A stretch of DNA of 41,921 bases from Lacticaseibacillus manihotivorans DSM 13343 = JCM 12514 (lineage in GTDB: Bacteria > Bacillota > Bacilli > Lactobacillales > Lactobacillaceae): contig NZ_AZEU01000102.1 in assembly GCF_001435035.1 (NCBI RefSeq), forward strand, positions 1 through 41,921, in the 5' to 3' direction. Made by a program: the position numbers and the translations under genes. Every line of letters starts with the position of its first letter. Positions within the stretch are counted from its first letter, which is position 1. Shown here in pieces: positions 24,601 to 32,071 of the stretch. Below the pieces are notes generated by a model. The model did no database searches. It was not told the origin of the DNA and worked only from the letters and a program-made list of their open reading frames with translations.

Positions 24601-24646
24601 TAATGAGCTTGTTGTGGCGGATAAATTTGAATTCGTCTTTAATCAT
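21602..24646 (-). CDS. YhgE/Pip domain membrane protein with long internal repeats
   Basis: This 1014-residue protein has one N-terminal membrane helix (about 13-35), a large extracellular region (about 40-790) and five or six C-terminal helices of the ABC-2 permease type (about 820-1000). The N-terminal domain (DPYGDTQSLPVAVVNND) is the YhgE/Pip signature. The extracellular part is mostly repeats of 21 residues in two blocks. The N-proximal block is built on LTSGVQQLANGGNQLKAG and the C-proximal block on ALASGVNQLSSGLNTLN. Lactococcal Pip is a phage receptor; other members are linked to type VII secretion (EsaA-like). Its start overlaps the TetR stop (ATGA), so the regulator probably controls it. 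Confidence 0.92.
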   Translation of the reverse strand: MIKDEFKFIRHNKLIMLSVIVIMFIPFLYAIFFLKSVWDPYGDTQSLPVAVVNNDVPVDYQGKTLDVGVQTVKKLKHNDQLGWQFVSAAKAADGLKHDKYYTVVTIPKNFSKNAATVLDAHPKKMQLKYTTNDSLNYLSQVISGIGVDKLDKQIRANVTNAYASAVFDQIKTVGKGFSKAASGATQLSDGTATLDDGVSQYTVGVSKVNKGVQTLKVSVKPLTSGVQQLADGGNQLKAGIGPLTSGVQQLANGGNQLKAGVGPLTSGVQQLANGGNQLKAGVGPLTSGVQQLANGSQQLQAGVKPLTSGVQQLTDGSQQLQAGVEPLAAGASQLVNGAVSLKTGTAKLNKNVSPLAAGVSQLSDGANNLNTGIQQYTSGTSDLVSGVKQLQTANNTGDAKTKTPAITDSIAQLAQGSDTLNQGAGAYVAGVNQSFNTIRGGISQIQAGVKTNSEQASATSKKITADITQLTLLAKTKYGQDTQLNQAIADLTSQLKTLSTQQANSTATLNAGLQAMAAGLSTQNTDYNKLTAGADQLTAGAKSLATGATALNKGYQTFTAGLNSAVAGGDKLLANNETLTNGAATLNGGLAQINQQIPTLTAGVAQLDDGAGQLQGGLTELNGKVPALTNGVNQLADGLNTLNGKTPALAGGVNQLANGLTTLNGKTPALANGVNQLSSGLNTLNGKTPALASGVNQLSSGLNTLNGKTPALASGVNQLASGLNTLNIKTPALASGVNQLADGTSQLDDKSKQLTDGTGQLKDGSKTLATSLSAGAKQVNGIKLTNETAKMFAAPTHTTQKHYSYVSNYGHALAPYVLSLALYVGALVFNFAYPIRKVSHKDGTPTQWFASKVVLGGLVAIGMAVIEASLIMLGGLTVDHVGLFYALAIVFSLTSMYFVMMLSMAFDNPGRFVAMIMLMLQLGGAGGTFPLEITNSFYNAIHPFLPMSYSVLGFRQAITGGIYSGSVANCFGFLIGFAILSLLLLWVAMQILQKRHLMGISQLDDNQKLQDVEK
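22433..22810 (-). repeat. 63-bp tandem repeats, C-proximal block
   Basis: Six units of 63 bp start near 22433, 22496, 22558, 22621, 22684 and 22747 (plus-strand GGTT-AACGCC phase). Each encodes 21 residues with the core GKTPALASGVNQL. Third-position changes separate the units, so they are not recent duplicates in every case. Confidence 0.85.
23640..23990 (-). repeat. 63-bp tandem repeats, N-proximal block
   Basis: Five to six 63-bp units share the plus-strand phrase GAGTTGTTGGACGCCTGAAG or close variants. They encode 21-residue units with core PLTSGVQQLANG. Adjacent units near 23760-23950 are nearly identical. Confidence 0.8.
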
Positions 24647-25203
24647 TTTTGAACCTCGTCTAAATAAAGTTGCAGCATTTGATGGTAGTTCACGTCGCGG
24701 TCGATGCCAGGCAGATAATTCATGATTTCAAGCACCGTAAAGCCTAAAACACTGGAGATGAACCCTTGGACGTAAGCTTCTTGGGACATGTGATGCAAGT
24801 GAACGCCAGCGACTAAGCGTTTGAGCAAATCGATGACGGCTTGCATCGATTGGACGAACGGGCTGACTTCAGCGTAGCGGTGCACGTAATACAGCAATTG
24901 CACCCGATTGCCAGTCGAATCAAAATAATCATGACTGATTTCGGCAAAACGTTTCAAGCTATCGACACCAGATAAGCCGACCAAGCCATGCGTCAATTGC
25001 GTATCGAGTTGCCCGAGAAAATCAGCGCCAAGTGCTTCGATCACGGCTTCAATATTGGGATAATAGTTGTAAAGGGATTGCGAGCGAATGTCCAAGCGCG
25101 CAGCTAAAGCTTTGAAGTTTAAATTGGCAACGCCTGATTCGCTGGCCATCATACCGGCAGTCGCGAGGACTTTTTGTTGATCCAACACGCGATGTTTGAC
25201 CAT
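24643..25203 (-). CDS. TetR/AcrR family transcriptional regulator
   Basis: This 186-residue regulator has an N-terminal TetR HTH (about 8-50, with FKALAARLDIRSQSLYNYYPN as the recognition region). Its C-terminal ligand domain (about 80-180) contains YVQGFISSVLGF, resembling the WHG-type C-terminal family. AAAGGAGG precedes the ATG. It overlaps the YhgE/Pip gene by four bases and is the promoter-proximal member of that pair. It is likely an autorepressor and sensor for the membrane protein's expression; the ligand is unknown. Confidence 0.92.
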   Translation of the reverse strand: MVKHRVLDQQKVLATAGMMASESGVANLNFKALAARLDIRSQSLYNYYPNIEAVIEALGADFLGQLDTQLTHGLVGLSGVDSLKRFAEISHDYFDSTGNRVQLLYYVHRYAEVSPFVQSMQAVIDLLKRLVAGVHLHHMSQEAYVQGFISSVLGFTVLEIMNYLPGIDRDVNYHQMLQLYLDEVQK

Positions 25204-25220
25204 GGGGACCTCCTTTTTAA

Positions 25221-25262
25221 ATATTCACGTAAAAACATATTAATATTACAAGATATGAATAT
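25221..25262. promoter_or_regulatory. Candidate operator for the TetR regulator
   Basis: This AT-rich intergenic stretch contains the palindrome ATATTAATAT (25237-25246). Outer inverted arms ATATTCA (25221-25227) and TGAATAT (25256-25262) flank it. Its position, in the promoter area of the TetR gene, fits an autoregulatory site. Confidence 0.4.
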
Positions 25263-25367
25263 ACGACGAATCGATGAAGATTACAAGCTACATCTTGAAG
25301 TTTATGAAGATTTTTTTTGGCAAGTGATGAAATTTATCGGTATGCTACCCATAGGAGGTGGGCAAAA

Positions 25368-26303
25368 ATGATCACGACATTAACTGAAGTGAGTGCGCAA
25401 CAGTTGGATGACATCATGGCGATTTGGTTGGCCAGCAATCTGGAGGCGCACAGTTTTGTGCCAGCACGTTATTGGCAGGAAAATTTTGCGATGGTTAAAC
25501 AACTGATGCCACAAGCGGAACTGACCGTAGCACAAGTTGAAGGGAAAATCGTCGGTTTTGCGGGGATGCAAGACAATTATTTGGCGGGCATCTTTATCGA
25601 TTCGACTTATCGTGATCGGGGATTAGGTACGCAATTACTGACGCAGTTACAAAGCCGGCATCCGGTGATCACCTTAAATGTGTTCGATCAAAACCGGCGA
25701 GCCAAACAGTTTTATCAGCGCCACGGGTTTCACTTAACACAAAAACAATTTGATGAGGAACTCGGCGTGTGGGATTGGACTATGACCAACTCGCCGGTGA
25801 TTTATCAAACTGAACGCCTGGTGGTCCGGCAACTCAACCAGTCTGATCGGTCAAACTTAGCGCGCACATTGCAAGATGCACAAGCGATGTACGCTTATGC
25901 GCATGCCTTCTCAGATGACGAAGTGGATGCTTGGCTGAATAATCAACTCAGGCGTTATCGCGAAGATGGCTTTGGCCTGTGGGCAGTCGAAACCAAGGCG
26001 GGTGAGTTTATCGGCCAATGTGGCTTGACGATTCAACGCTGGCAAAATCAAGATGTGGTTGAAATCGGTTATTTGCTTCAACGCGATTACTGGCATCAAG
26101 GCTATGCGAGTGAAGCTGCTCAAGGCGCTAAGCGATATGCCTTTAATCACTTGTTGATTCCAGAAGTCTGGTCGATCATTCGCGATAATAACTGCGCGTC
26201 GATGAACGTCGCGATCCGCAATGGCATGTTGGTACGCGGCAAAATTGTGAAGCATTATTATGATATTGATATGCCACATTTTGGTTTCAGTATTCGGCGG
26301 TAA
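25368..26303 (+). CDS. Tandem GNAT acetyltransferase (two domains)
   Basis: This 311-residue protein has two acetyltransferase folds in one chain. The first (about 1-140) has the acetyl-CoA loop in IDSTYRDRGLGTQLL and resembles YjaB-type GNATs. The second (about 143-311) begins TERLVVRQLN and has the RimJ/RimL-like core IGYLLQRDYWHQGYASEAA. Substrates are unknown; RimJ-like domains acetylate protein N-termini, but many relatives act on small molecules. The ATG at 25368 follows AGGAGG. Neighbours give no pathway hint. Confidence 0.88.
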   Translation: MITTLTEVSAQQLDDIMAIWLASNLEAHSFVPARYWQENFAMVKQLMPQAELTVAQVEGKIVGFAGMQDNYLAGIFIDSTYRDRGLGTQLLTQLQSRHPVITLNVFDQNRRAKQFYQRHGFHLTQKQFDEELGVWDWTMTNSPVIYQTERLVVRQLNQSDRSNLARTLQDAQAMYAYAHAFSDDEVDAWLNNQLRRYREDGFGLWAVETKAGEFIGQCGLTIQRWQNQDVVEIGYLLQRDYWHQGYASEAAQGAKRYAFNHLLIPEVWSIIRDNNCASMNVAIRNGMLVRGKIVKHYYDIDMPHFGFSIRR

Positions 26304-26403
26304 TTGTGGGGTCAAGTGACATTTTTGTTCGTTGTGAACGCATACGTTAGGGCGTAAACTAACAATAGAATAAAAAATCAGTGAGACTTTGGGAGGCAAC
26401 ACC

Positions 26404-26925
26404 ATGGCAAAAAAGGCTAGTGATGCGATCGTTTCACAAACAGGGAACCATTTTTACGGGGCGGGTGGGCTCGTCGCGATTCCGGCGTTTTTCAGCAATT
26501 ACGTGAACTTTACTGGGCGCAGTACCCGGCGGGAGTTCTGGTGGTGGACGCTGTGGCAAACATTGTTGACGATTATTTTTTGGGCGATCGTGATCGGCTT
26601 CGTTGGCTTTGGCACCGTGGGCAAAGATCCCACGATTTTGTTCACGGCATTGCTTGGCCCAATTTTGATTGCCTTATTGTTTGGTTTGGCGATTTTATTG
26701 CCGGGTTTGGCCATTGCCGTGCGTCGGTTTCGTGATGCTGGGGTACACTGGGGCGTGTTTGTGGTGTTACAAGTCGCGGCGGCTTTGGTGCCGGTGGTAT
26801 TAAATGGGCACACCACGCTATCATCTCTGATTACCTTAGCCATCGGTTTGGTGACGCTAGTGATCGAGATCTTGCCGACGAAAAATCCACCAGTCGACGA
26901 CACGGATTCATGGGCAGAACAATGA
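26404..26925 (+). CDS. DUF805 family membrane protein
   Basis: This 173-residue membrane protein carries the DUF805 hallmark YVNFTGRSTRREFWWWTLW (about residues 30-48). About four hydrophobic helices and the conserved AVRRFRDAG loop follow. Function is unknown. The ATG at 26404 follows GGGAGG. Its last codons overlap the next gene's start (ATGA), making it the first gene of a tightly packed set that runs to 28959. Confidence 0.88.
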   Translation: MAKKASDAIVSQTGNHFYGAGGLVAIPAFFSNYVNFTGRSTRREFWWWTLWQTLLTIIFWAIVIGFVGFGTVGKDPTILFTALLGPILIALLFGLAILLPGLAIAVRRFRDAGVHWGVFVVLQVAAALVPVVLNGHTTLSSLITLAIGLVTLVIEILPTKNPPVDDTDSWAEQ

Positions 26926-27197
26926 AAAGTGCGCTGACGATTTTGGCTGGTGCTACGCTTGCATATGTTTGGCGTTATGTTTGGACTGGACCAAATGGCT
27001 TCTTGCGACGGGTATTGGCGATGTTGGTCGTCGTGGTTGGGTTGGGATGTTTTGCCTTAGCTGGTGTCATGGTGTGGTCCTTAATGCGCAGTGCTGCATT
27101 GAACGGTGCCATGATTGCTTTTGTGGTGTTGTTTGTGGTCGTTGGCGTGAGCTTGTTCGTGACAGCTAGGCGTGCATTCAAAAAGGAGTCACTATGA
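26922..27197 (+). CDS. Small two-helix membrane protein
   Basis: A 91-residue protein I do not recognise. Hydrophobic segments occupy about residues 32-55 and 60-82, with a basic tail (RRAFKKESL). The ATG at 26922 overlaps the DUF805 stop in an ATGA arrangement; an in-frame ATG at 26910 is an alternative. It overlaps the next gene by four bases. The context suggests a small membrane complex with its neighbours. Confidence 0.7.
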   Translation: MKSALTILAGATLAYVWRYVWTGPNGFLRRVLAMLVVVVGLGCFALAGVMVWSLMRSAALNGAMIAFVVLFVVVGVSLFVTARRAFKKESL

Positions 27198-27556
27198 AAA
27201 CTGAGTGGGTGAATCGCTTTGGGGTAGCAATTGGGATCATTGTTGCTATCTTGATCTATGTGTTCATTGTCGATTCGTTGCATTGGTATGGCTGGTTAGT
27301 CGAAATCGGTTGGTTGATCCTTTTACAATTATTTTTTGATCAACGAATTCGCCATAAAAAGCGCTTATTGACCAAAATGTGGGCCTTGGCTGAGCAACTT
27401 GGCTACGGAGACGCTGAGATCGCGGAATTAACGCCGAAGTATGGGCGCATAGATTGGCAGTTGGCGCACACCGATAATTTTCAATTTCAGCCCAGTGATG
27501 TGGTGATCGCGCAAGTGACTGACCAACTTGAAAAGGATTTGGAGGCGCGCGCATGA
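27194..27556 (+). CDS. Small membrane protein with cytosolic tail
   Basis: A 120-residue protein of unknown family. Two N-terminal hydrophobic helices (about 8-28 and 30-50) are followed by a soluble helical tail (QRIRHKKRLLTKMWALAEQ and onward). AAAAGGAG precedes the ATG. It overlaps both neighbours by four bases, so it is almost certainly co-translated with them. Confidence 0.75.
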   Translation: MKTEWVNRFGVAIGIIVAILIYVFIVDSLHWYGWLVEIGWLILLQLFFDQRIRHKKRLLTKMWALAEQLGYGDAEIAELTPKYGRIDWQLAHTDNFQFQPSDVVIAQVTDQLEKDLEARA

Positions 27557-27753
27557 AATGGACGCCAGCTTTACAACAGGAATATTTGAAGAAAGTGCGC
27601 TGGTTTTTGGTGTTTGCCATCGGCTTCTTCGTGTTGCTGTTGATTTCGGTTTGGCTACATCGCTGGCTGGTGATCATTCCAAGTTTCGCAATGTTTAGCT
27701 TGTTCGGTTACGAGTGGTGGAAAATTCGTGAAACGATTTTGGGGAGAAAATAA
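27553..27753 (+). CDS. Small two-helix membrane protein
   Basis: A 66-residue protein with two hydrophobic helices (about 17-35 and 38-54) and a basic tail ending IRETILGRK. No family was recognised. The start overlaps the preceding stop by four bases (ATGA). It lies three bases before the AIM24 gene. Confidence 0.72.
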   Translation: MKWTPALQQEYLKKVRWFLVFAIGFFVLLLISVWLHRWLVIIPSFAMFSLFGYEWWKIRETILGRK

Positions 27754-27756
27754 AAT

Positions 27757-28461
27757 ATGGAATATCAAACATTAGGCAGTGGCACGTTTCCGTTAGTGAC
27801 GATCAGTTTAAATCGCGGCGATAGTGTGCAAATCGAATCCGGCGCGATGGTTTATCATAACGGCGGTGTCGAATTATCTGGGCGGATGAATGCCAATGGG
27901 TCCAAAGGCCTCGGTGGGATGTTGAAAGCCGCAGCGCGCAGTATGACCAGTGGCGAAAGTTTTTTCATCACGACGGCTAGTGGGACGCAGCAAGGCGGGG
28001 AACTCGGGATTGCCCCTGGTAATCCTGGCGCGATTCAAGCGCTGGATTTGCATGATGATTCACAGTGGTGCTTGAACACTGGCGCCTTTTTAGCTGGGGA
28101 TGCGGGCACCAGTTACCAAATGATTCGCCAACATGTTGGCAAAGCCTTGTTCGGCGGCACTGGTGGGCTATTTGTGATGCAAACCAGCGGCACTGGCACG
28201 ATGCTTGTCAGTGCATATGGAGATCTTTTGGCGATCGACCTTGATGGCAGCCATGATTATCTGATCGACAATACCCACGTGGTGGCTTGGCAAACGAGTT
28301 TGCAATATTCAATTGAAGTGGCGAGCGGTACCTTTGGCTTTACCACTGGCGAAGGCTTGGTCAACCGGTTTACTGGGCGCGGGCGGGTTTACATTCAAAC
28401 CCGCAATATCGAAGCGTTAGCGAATATGGTTTCCCCGTACATTGCCACGAAACAGAGCTAG
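27757..28461 (+). CDS. AIM24/TIGR00266 family protein
   Basis: This 234-residue, mostly beta protein is rich in Gly. Typical features are an N-terminal IESGAMVYHNGGVEL, a middle ESFFITTASG and a late FVMQTSGTGTMLVSAYGDL. The bacterial family has a beta-helix-like fold and unknown function; the yeast namesake is a mitochondrial protein. It sits in the middle of a membrane-protein cassette and may be its soluble partner. GGGGAGAAAA lies before the ATG. Confidence 0.88.
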   Translation: MEYQTLGSGTFPLVTISLNRGDSVQIESGAMVYHNGGVELSGRMNANGSKGLGGMLKAAARSMTSGESFFITTASGTQQGGELGIAPGNPGAIQALDLHDDSQWCLNTGAFLAGDAGTSYQMIRQHVGKALFGGTGGLFVMQTSGTGTMLVSAYGDLLAIDLDGSHDYLIDNTHVVAWQTSLQYSIEVASGTFGFTTGEGLVNRFTGRGRVYIQTRNIEALANMVSPYIATKQS

Positions 28462-28464
28462 CTT

Positions 28465-28959
28465 ATGGAGAAAAAGCGCACGATTCCTTGGAAAAATATC
28501 TTCGGTGTCGTTGGAATTTTATTTTTCGTGATGGCGGCGGCTTGTTACTTGTTGTTGAATCAAACCATGTTAGGCGTCGCCGCAGCGTTGGTTGGGGCGA
28601 TGTTCATTGACTTTGCGATGTTTCCAGACGCCAAACGCACGACTTGGCAAAAACTCCGGTGGCCGGCAATTATCATGGTCGCGTTGATTTGGACTGGCTT
28701 TGCTTCGTTTGGTCGACATACTTATGCAGGGGTTGTTACCAAAGTGACACGCGTGGAAGAACGCCATAATGGGTATCACTATGAAGTGACGCTTCAAAGC
28801 GGCAAAGACACTTACCAATTTGAAGACTCTGTGAACATGCTGGTCGGTAAATCGCACTACTTACATTTGCACGTCAGCGATAAGCGTGTGAAGGTGACCA
28901 CCAGTGGCGTCCTGCCCAATAATCCGGTGATTCAACAAAACATATTATCTGTGAAATAA
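28465..28959 (+). CDS. Membrane protein with extracytoplasmic beta domain
   Basis: A 164-residue protein of unknown family. Three hydrophobic segments (about 10-30, 33-52, 65-85) are followed by a polar C-terminal domain (about 88-164). Its alternating pattern (EVTLQSGKDTYQFED) suggests beta strands outside the membrane. It is the last gene of the cassette and is followed by a bidirectional terminator. Confidence 0.78.
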   Translation: MEKKRTIPWKNIFGVVGILFFVMAAACYLLLNQTMLGVAAALVGAMFIDFAMFPDAKRTTWQKLRWPAIIMVALIWTGFASFGRHTYAGVVTKVTRVEERHNGYHYEVTLQSGKDTYQFEDSVNMLVGKSHYLHLHVSDKRVKVTTSGVLPNNPVIQQNILSVK

Positions 28960-28960
28960 C

Positions 28961-28999
28961 AAATGCCGATCACTCAGTTATCAGAGTGGTCGGCATTTT
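28961..28999. terminator. Bidirectional terminator
   Basis: AAATGCCGA-T-CACTC and GAGTG-G-TCGGCATTTT form a long hairpin with A and T runs on either side. It serves the cassette on the plus strand and the permease on the minus strand. Confidence 0.93.
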
Positions 29000-29005
29000 A
29001 CGTCG

Positions 29006-30361
29006 TTAGGCGGCACGATGATGATGTTTTTTGAAGTAGATCAAGACGATGATTACCAAGTAGATGACGCCAATCCCTAGTGAGATTCGAGTTTCAGGAT
29101 TCAGGATCATGAAGACCAACGTTAACGCTAAGAAAGCCAGCGTTAAGTAGTTGGTGTAAGGCGCGCCTGGCATTTTGAAAGGATGTTGTGCCATTTTATC
29201 GGCGTGGACTTTGCGGAACTGGGTTTCAGACACTAAGATCACGACCCAAGGCACCATGCCGGGTAACACGGAACTGGAGTAAACCATCACGAAAACATTG
29301 CCAGCCGCTGGTGCAATCAATGGCAACAACGCATTGAGCAAAACGCCCAACCCGATGCCCAAACCGACTAACAACACGGGATACAATGGCACGCCATGAC
29401 GGTTGAGGAGCTTGAATTTCTTCGGTAACTGCTTTTCTTCAGCTAGGGTGTAAAGCATCCGACTGGCCGAATAAATGCCAGAGTTGGCACCGGATAATGC
29501 GGCAGTGATCACCACGAAGTTGATCAAGGCAGCGGCAAAGGTGATGCCAATTTTAGAGAAAGTTTGCACAAACGGTGAGCCGATGGCAGACAATTGATTC
29601 CAAGGATAAATCGATACGATCACAAAAATGGCGCCAACGTAGAAAATCAAGATCCGGCCAACGGTGTCTTTGACGGCTTTGACAATAGTCGGGCGCGGAT
29701 TTTCCGCTTCGCCAGCTGTGATGCCGAGCAATTCGACCCCTTGATAAGAACCTAGCACGATCGCTAAGGCAAAGAAGAAACCTTTAACGCCGCCAGTGAA
29801 GAAGCCACCATGCGTCCATAAATTCGAAATCCCGACTGGCTTGCCACCGTGCCCGATCCCGAAAATAATAACGCCGAGTCCGGCAACGATCATTAAAATT
29901 ATCGTCACCACTTTGATCAAGGCGAACCAAAATTCCATTTCGCCAAACATGCGCACGGAGATCAAGTTCGCGCAGACTAAAGTGGTGATGGCGATCAGTC
30001 CAGGCAACCAACCAGGGAGGTTTGGCCACCAGAATTTAAAGTATTCACCGATCGCGATCATTTCGGACATCCCGACCACCACGAATTGGAAAACATTGCT
30101 CCAAGCGGTGAGGTAGCCAAAGACTGGATGCATGTATTCGCTGGCAAATTTGGCAAAACTACCAGTGGCGGGATCAACGTATAACATTTCCCCTAAGGCG
30201 CGCATGATCAAATATAAGAAAATACCGGCGATACCATATGCCAATAAGACTGATGGACCGGTCCATTTAATTGTAGAGGTCGCGCCCATGAACAGGCCGA
30301 CACCGATTGTGCCACCTAAAGCAATCATTTGCATGTGGCGGGCAGAGAGTTTTCGCTGCAT
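29006..30361 (-). CDS. Amino acid permease, APC superfamily (AAT family)
   Basis: This 451-residue transporter has about twelve hydrophobic helices. The family start is HMQMIALGGTIGVGLFMGAT, with the unwound helix 1 motif GTIGVG, followed by YLIMRALGEMLY and the conserved segment FFFALAIVLGSYQGVELLGI with AGEAENPR. The pattern is that of the AAT group (GabP, AnsP, ProY, LysP-like) of amino acid/proton symporters. Substrate cannot be read from the sequence. I chose the ATG at 30361 (protein starting MQRKLS); upstream in-frame codons lengthen it by up to 33 residues without family likeness. The ribosome site is weak. It is divergent from the FabK-like gene. Confidence 0.9.
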   Translation of the reverse strand: MQRKLSARHMQMIALGGTIGVGLFMGATSTIKWTGPSVLLAYGIAGIFLYLIMRALGEMLYVDPATGSFAKFASEYMHPVFGYLTAWSNVFQFVVVGMSEMIAIGEYFKFWWPNLPGWLPGLIAITTLVCANLISVRMFGEMEFWFALIKVVTIILMIVAGLGVIIFGIGHGGKPVGISNLWTHGGFFTGGVKGFFFALAIVLGSYQGVELLGITAGEAENPRPTIVKAVKDTVGRILIFYVGAIFVIVSIYPWNQLSAIGSPFVQTFSKIGITFAAALINFVVITAALSGANSGIYSASRMLYTLAEEKQLPKKFKLLNRHGVPLYPVLLVGLGIGLGVLLNALLPLIAPAAGNVFVMVYSSSVLPGMVPWVVILVSETQFRKVHADKMAQHPFKMPGAPYTNYLTLAFLALTLVFMILNPETRISLGIGVIYLVIIVLIYFKKHHHRAA

Positions 30362-30493
30362 AAATTCAAGACTCACTTTCGTTAACGAGAGAAAAACAAC
30401 GTTCACCATTTTACGCTCATAATTCACGTTTGGCAAACACGTGTCACACCACGTAGACAAATTAAAAATGGTGGCGTTTTCGCGTGAACACGG

Positions 30494-30513
30494 GTATTCT
30501 TATCGTAGAATAC
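30494..30513 (+). promoter_or_regulatory. Inverted repeat over the -10 of the FabK-like gene
   Basis: GTATTC-N8-GAATAC is a perfect inverted repeat. It overlaps TAGAAT (30506-30511), the best -10 candidate for the following gene. This is a typical operator position. I cannot name the regulator. Confidence 0.5.
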
Positions 30514-30533
30514 GCTCACGAAAGGACCCATAT

Positions 30534-31421
30534 ATGACTAACGTTTTAGGAACAAAATATCCCTTGATTCAAGGCGCCCTCGCTCAGATTTCAACGCCAC
30601 AATTGGTGATTGCCGTGGCCAAGGCTGGCGGTCTAGGCGTGTTGACCACAGCCGGGCTCACAACTGAACAACTTGCTGAACAAATCGACGAAATTCGTGC
30701 AGGCACCGATCAACCTTTTGCTGTGAATTTGATGTTGCAACAGCCCAACATTGTCGACATGGTGACTTACTTGTTAGCCCATCCTGTGCCAGCTGTGACC
30801 ACCAGTGCTGGTTCGCCGAAGCGCTTTGCTCAACAGTTGCAAGCCATCGGGACTAAAGTGATCGCCGTGATCCCAAATGTAAAAGTCGCGCAAAAAATGG
30901 CTGCATTAGGCGTGGATGCCTTAGTCGCAGAAGGCATGGAGTCAGGCGGGCACATCGGTACGCAAACCACGCTGTCCTTAGTGCAACAAGTGATCAATGC
31001 TGTTGACCTACCAGTGTTTGCAGCTGGTGGGATCATCGATGCGAAATCAGTTCTTGCGATGCAAGCCCTTGGTGCCGTTGGCGTGCAAGTCGGCACCGCG
31101 TTCTTAACTGCTGAAGAAACACCAATTTCTGATGCGTACAAACAAGCGGTGATTCAAGCAGGCGACACCAGTACTGTGGTCACGGGACATGCGTTAGGCG
31201 ATGCGGTGCGCTGTTTGCAAAATTCATTGACTGCAAAGTACTTTGAAGCCGAAGCCAGTGGTGCCGATGCGAAAGTATTGCATGGCCTGTTGGATGGTAG
31301 CTTAGGCCGGGCGATTGCCGGCGACGTTGAACACGGGACGTTGATGGCTGGACAAATTGCGGGGATGGTTTCGCGCATTGAACCAGTGGCTTCAATTGTT
31401 CACCGATTATTCCCAAATTAA
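30534..31421 (+). CDS. FabK-like flavin oxidoreductase (enoyl-ACP reductase II / nitronate monooxygenase family)
   Basis: This 295-residue TIM-barrel flavoprotein starts YPLIQGALAQISTPQLVIAV. It has AGGLGVL, PFAVNLML, the FMN-phosphate region AEGMESGGHIG, VFAAGGIIDA and a C-terminal MAGQIAGMVS. The GGHIG and AGQIAG segments are as in FabK, which reduces enoyl-ACP in fatty-acid synthesis. Nitronate monooxygenases share the fold, so function is not certain. It is not near any other fab gene. Length is slightly below FabK (about 315). The ATG at 30534 follows AAAGGA. Upstream in-frame codons are rejected because they precede the promoter. Confidence 0.85.
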   Translation: MTNVLGTKYPLIQGALAQISTPQLVIAVAKAGGLGVLTTAGLTTEQLAEQIDEIRAGTDQPFAVNLMLQQPNIVDMVTYLLAHPVPAVTTSAGSPKRFAQQLQAIGTKVIAVIPNVKVAQKMAALGVDALVAEGMESGGHIGTQTTLSLVQQVINAVDLPVFAAGGIIDAKSVLAMQALGAVGVQVGTAFLTAEETPISDAYKQAVIQAGDTSTVVTGHALGDAVRCLQNSLTAKYFEAEASGADAKVLHGLLDGSLGRAIAGDVEHGTLMAGQIAGMVSRIEPVASIVHRLFPN

Positions 31422-31455
31422 GTCCAGGGTCGGATTAAAGTTTTCACAGTGTGCA

Positions 31456-31464
31456 TGCTATAAT
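31456..31464 (+). promoter_or_regulatory. Extended -10 promoter of the pspC-like gene
   Basis: TGC-TATAAT is a perfect extended -10, 24 bases before the start codon. No good -35 is present. Confidence 0.65.
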
Positions 31465-31487
31465 GTTCTCACTAGGAGGTGGCGTTC

Positions 31488-31763
31488 ATGGCAGGTAACA
31501 ATAATTATCGCAAGTTAGAGCGCTCGCGGACCAACAGTGTGATCGCCGGCGTTTGTGGCGGCTTAGGAGAATATTTTGGCATTGATCCTGTGATTTTTCG
31601 GATCATTTTCGCCGTGGTCTTTTTCGGGTATGGCACCGGATTGGGCATTTACATCGTGTTGTATTTCTTGATGCCATTAGCGCCAAAGTCGACGCCACAC
31701 TTTGAAGAAGAACCGCATGACGAAGAAGATTATCACGATGATGACGAGTGGTCTGATTTTTAA
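31488..31763 (+). CDS. PspC domain protein
   Basis: This 91-residue membrane protein has the PspC core RSRTNSVIAGVCGGLGEYFGIDP, shown here in part as VCGGLGEYFGIDP (about 24-36). One hydrophobic helix (about 38-62) and a very acidic His/Asp/Glu-rich tail follow. PspC proteins sense envelope stress in Proteobacteria; in Gram-positives the LiaR/LiaS-linked relatives respond to cell-wall damage. AGGAGG precedes the ATG at 31488. It lies 12 bases upstream of the small thioredoxin-fold gene. Confidence 0.9.
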   Translation: MAGNNNYRKLERSRTNSVIAGVCGGLGEYFGIDPVIFRIIFAVVFFGYGTGLGIYIVLYFLMPLAPKSTPHFEEEPHDEEDYHDDDEWSDF

Positions 31764-31775
31764 AGGTGTTTGCGC

Positions 31776-32069
31776 ATGAAAATTGTCAGTTGCGTTCCAC
31801 CAGAAGAAAAATCACCAGATTGGCCTTTATTTCAACTGCTGGCGACCAATGGCGCGATTCCCAGTGTTGAATTTGAAGCGATCGTGATTCGTGACCGCAA
31901 CGATATCTTGCGAATTCCCAATGCCCAAGTCAGATTCGAAGCTGTGCATGACGGGCTAGACGGTTTTCCAATCGTATTAGTCGACGGTGTGATCAAAACT
32001 CGCGGTCGTTTGTTGACCGGGGCAGAATATGAAGACTTGATCGACGGCTTGTCGATTCAAGGCGCCTAA
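31776..32069 (+). CDS. Small protein, weak resemblance to ArsD-type thioredoxin fold
   Basis: This 97-residue soluble protein is not a family I can name with confidence. The segment FPIVLVDGVIKTRGRLLTGA near the C-terminus resembles the LPLTLVDG..V.TGRYP part of ArsD arsenic chaperones. It has one cysteine (Cys6) and lacks the vicinal Cys pair that binds arsenic, so that function is unlikely. The ATG at 31776 is the natural start; an in-frame TTG lies at 31770. It is probably co-transcribed with the PspC gene. Confidence 0.7.
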   Translation: MKIVSCVPPEEKSPDWPLFQLLATNGAIPSVEFEAIVIRDRNDILRIPNAQVRFEAVHDGLDGFPIVLVDGVIKTRGRLLTGAEYEDLIDGLSIQGA

Positions 32070-32071
32070 CA

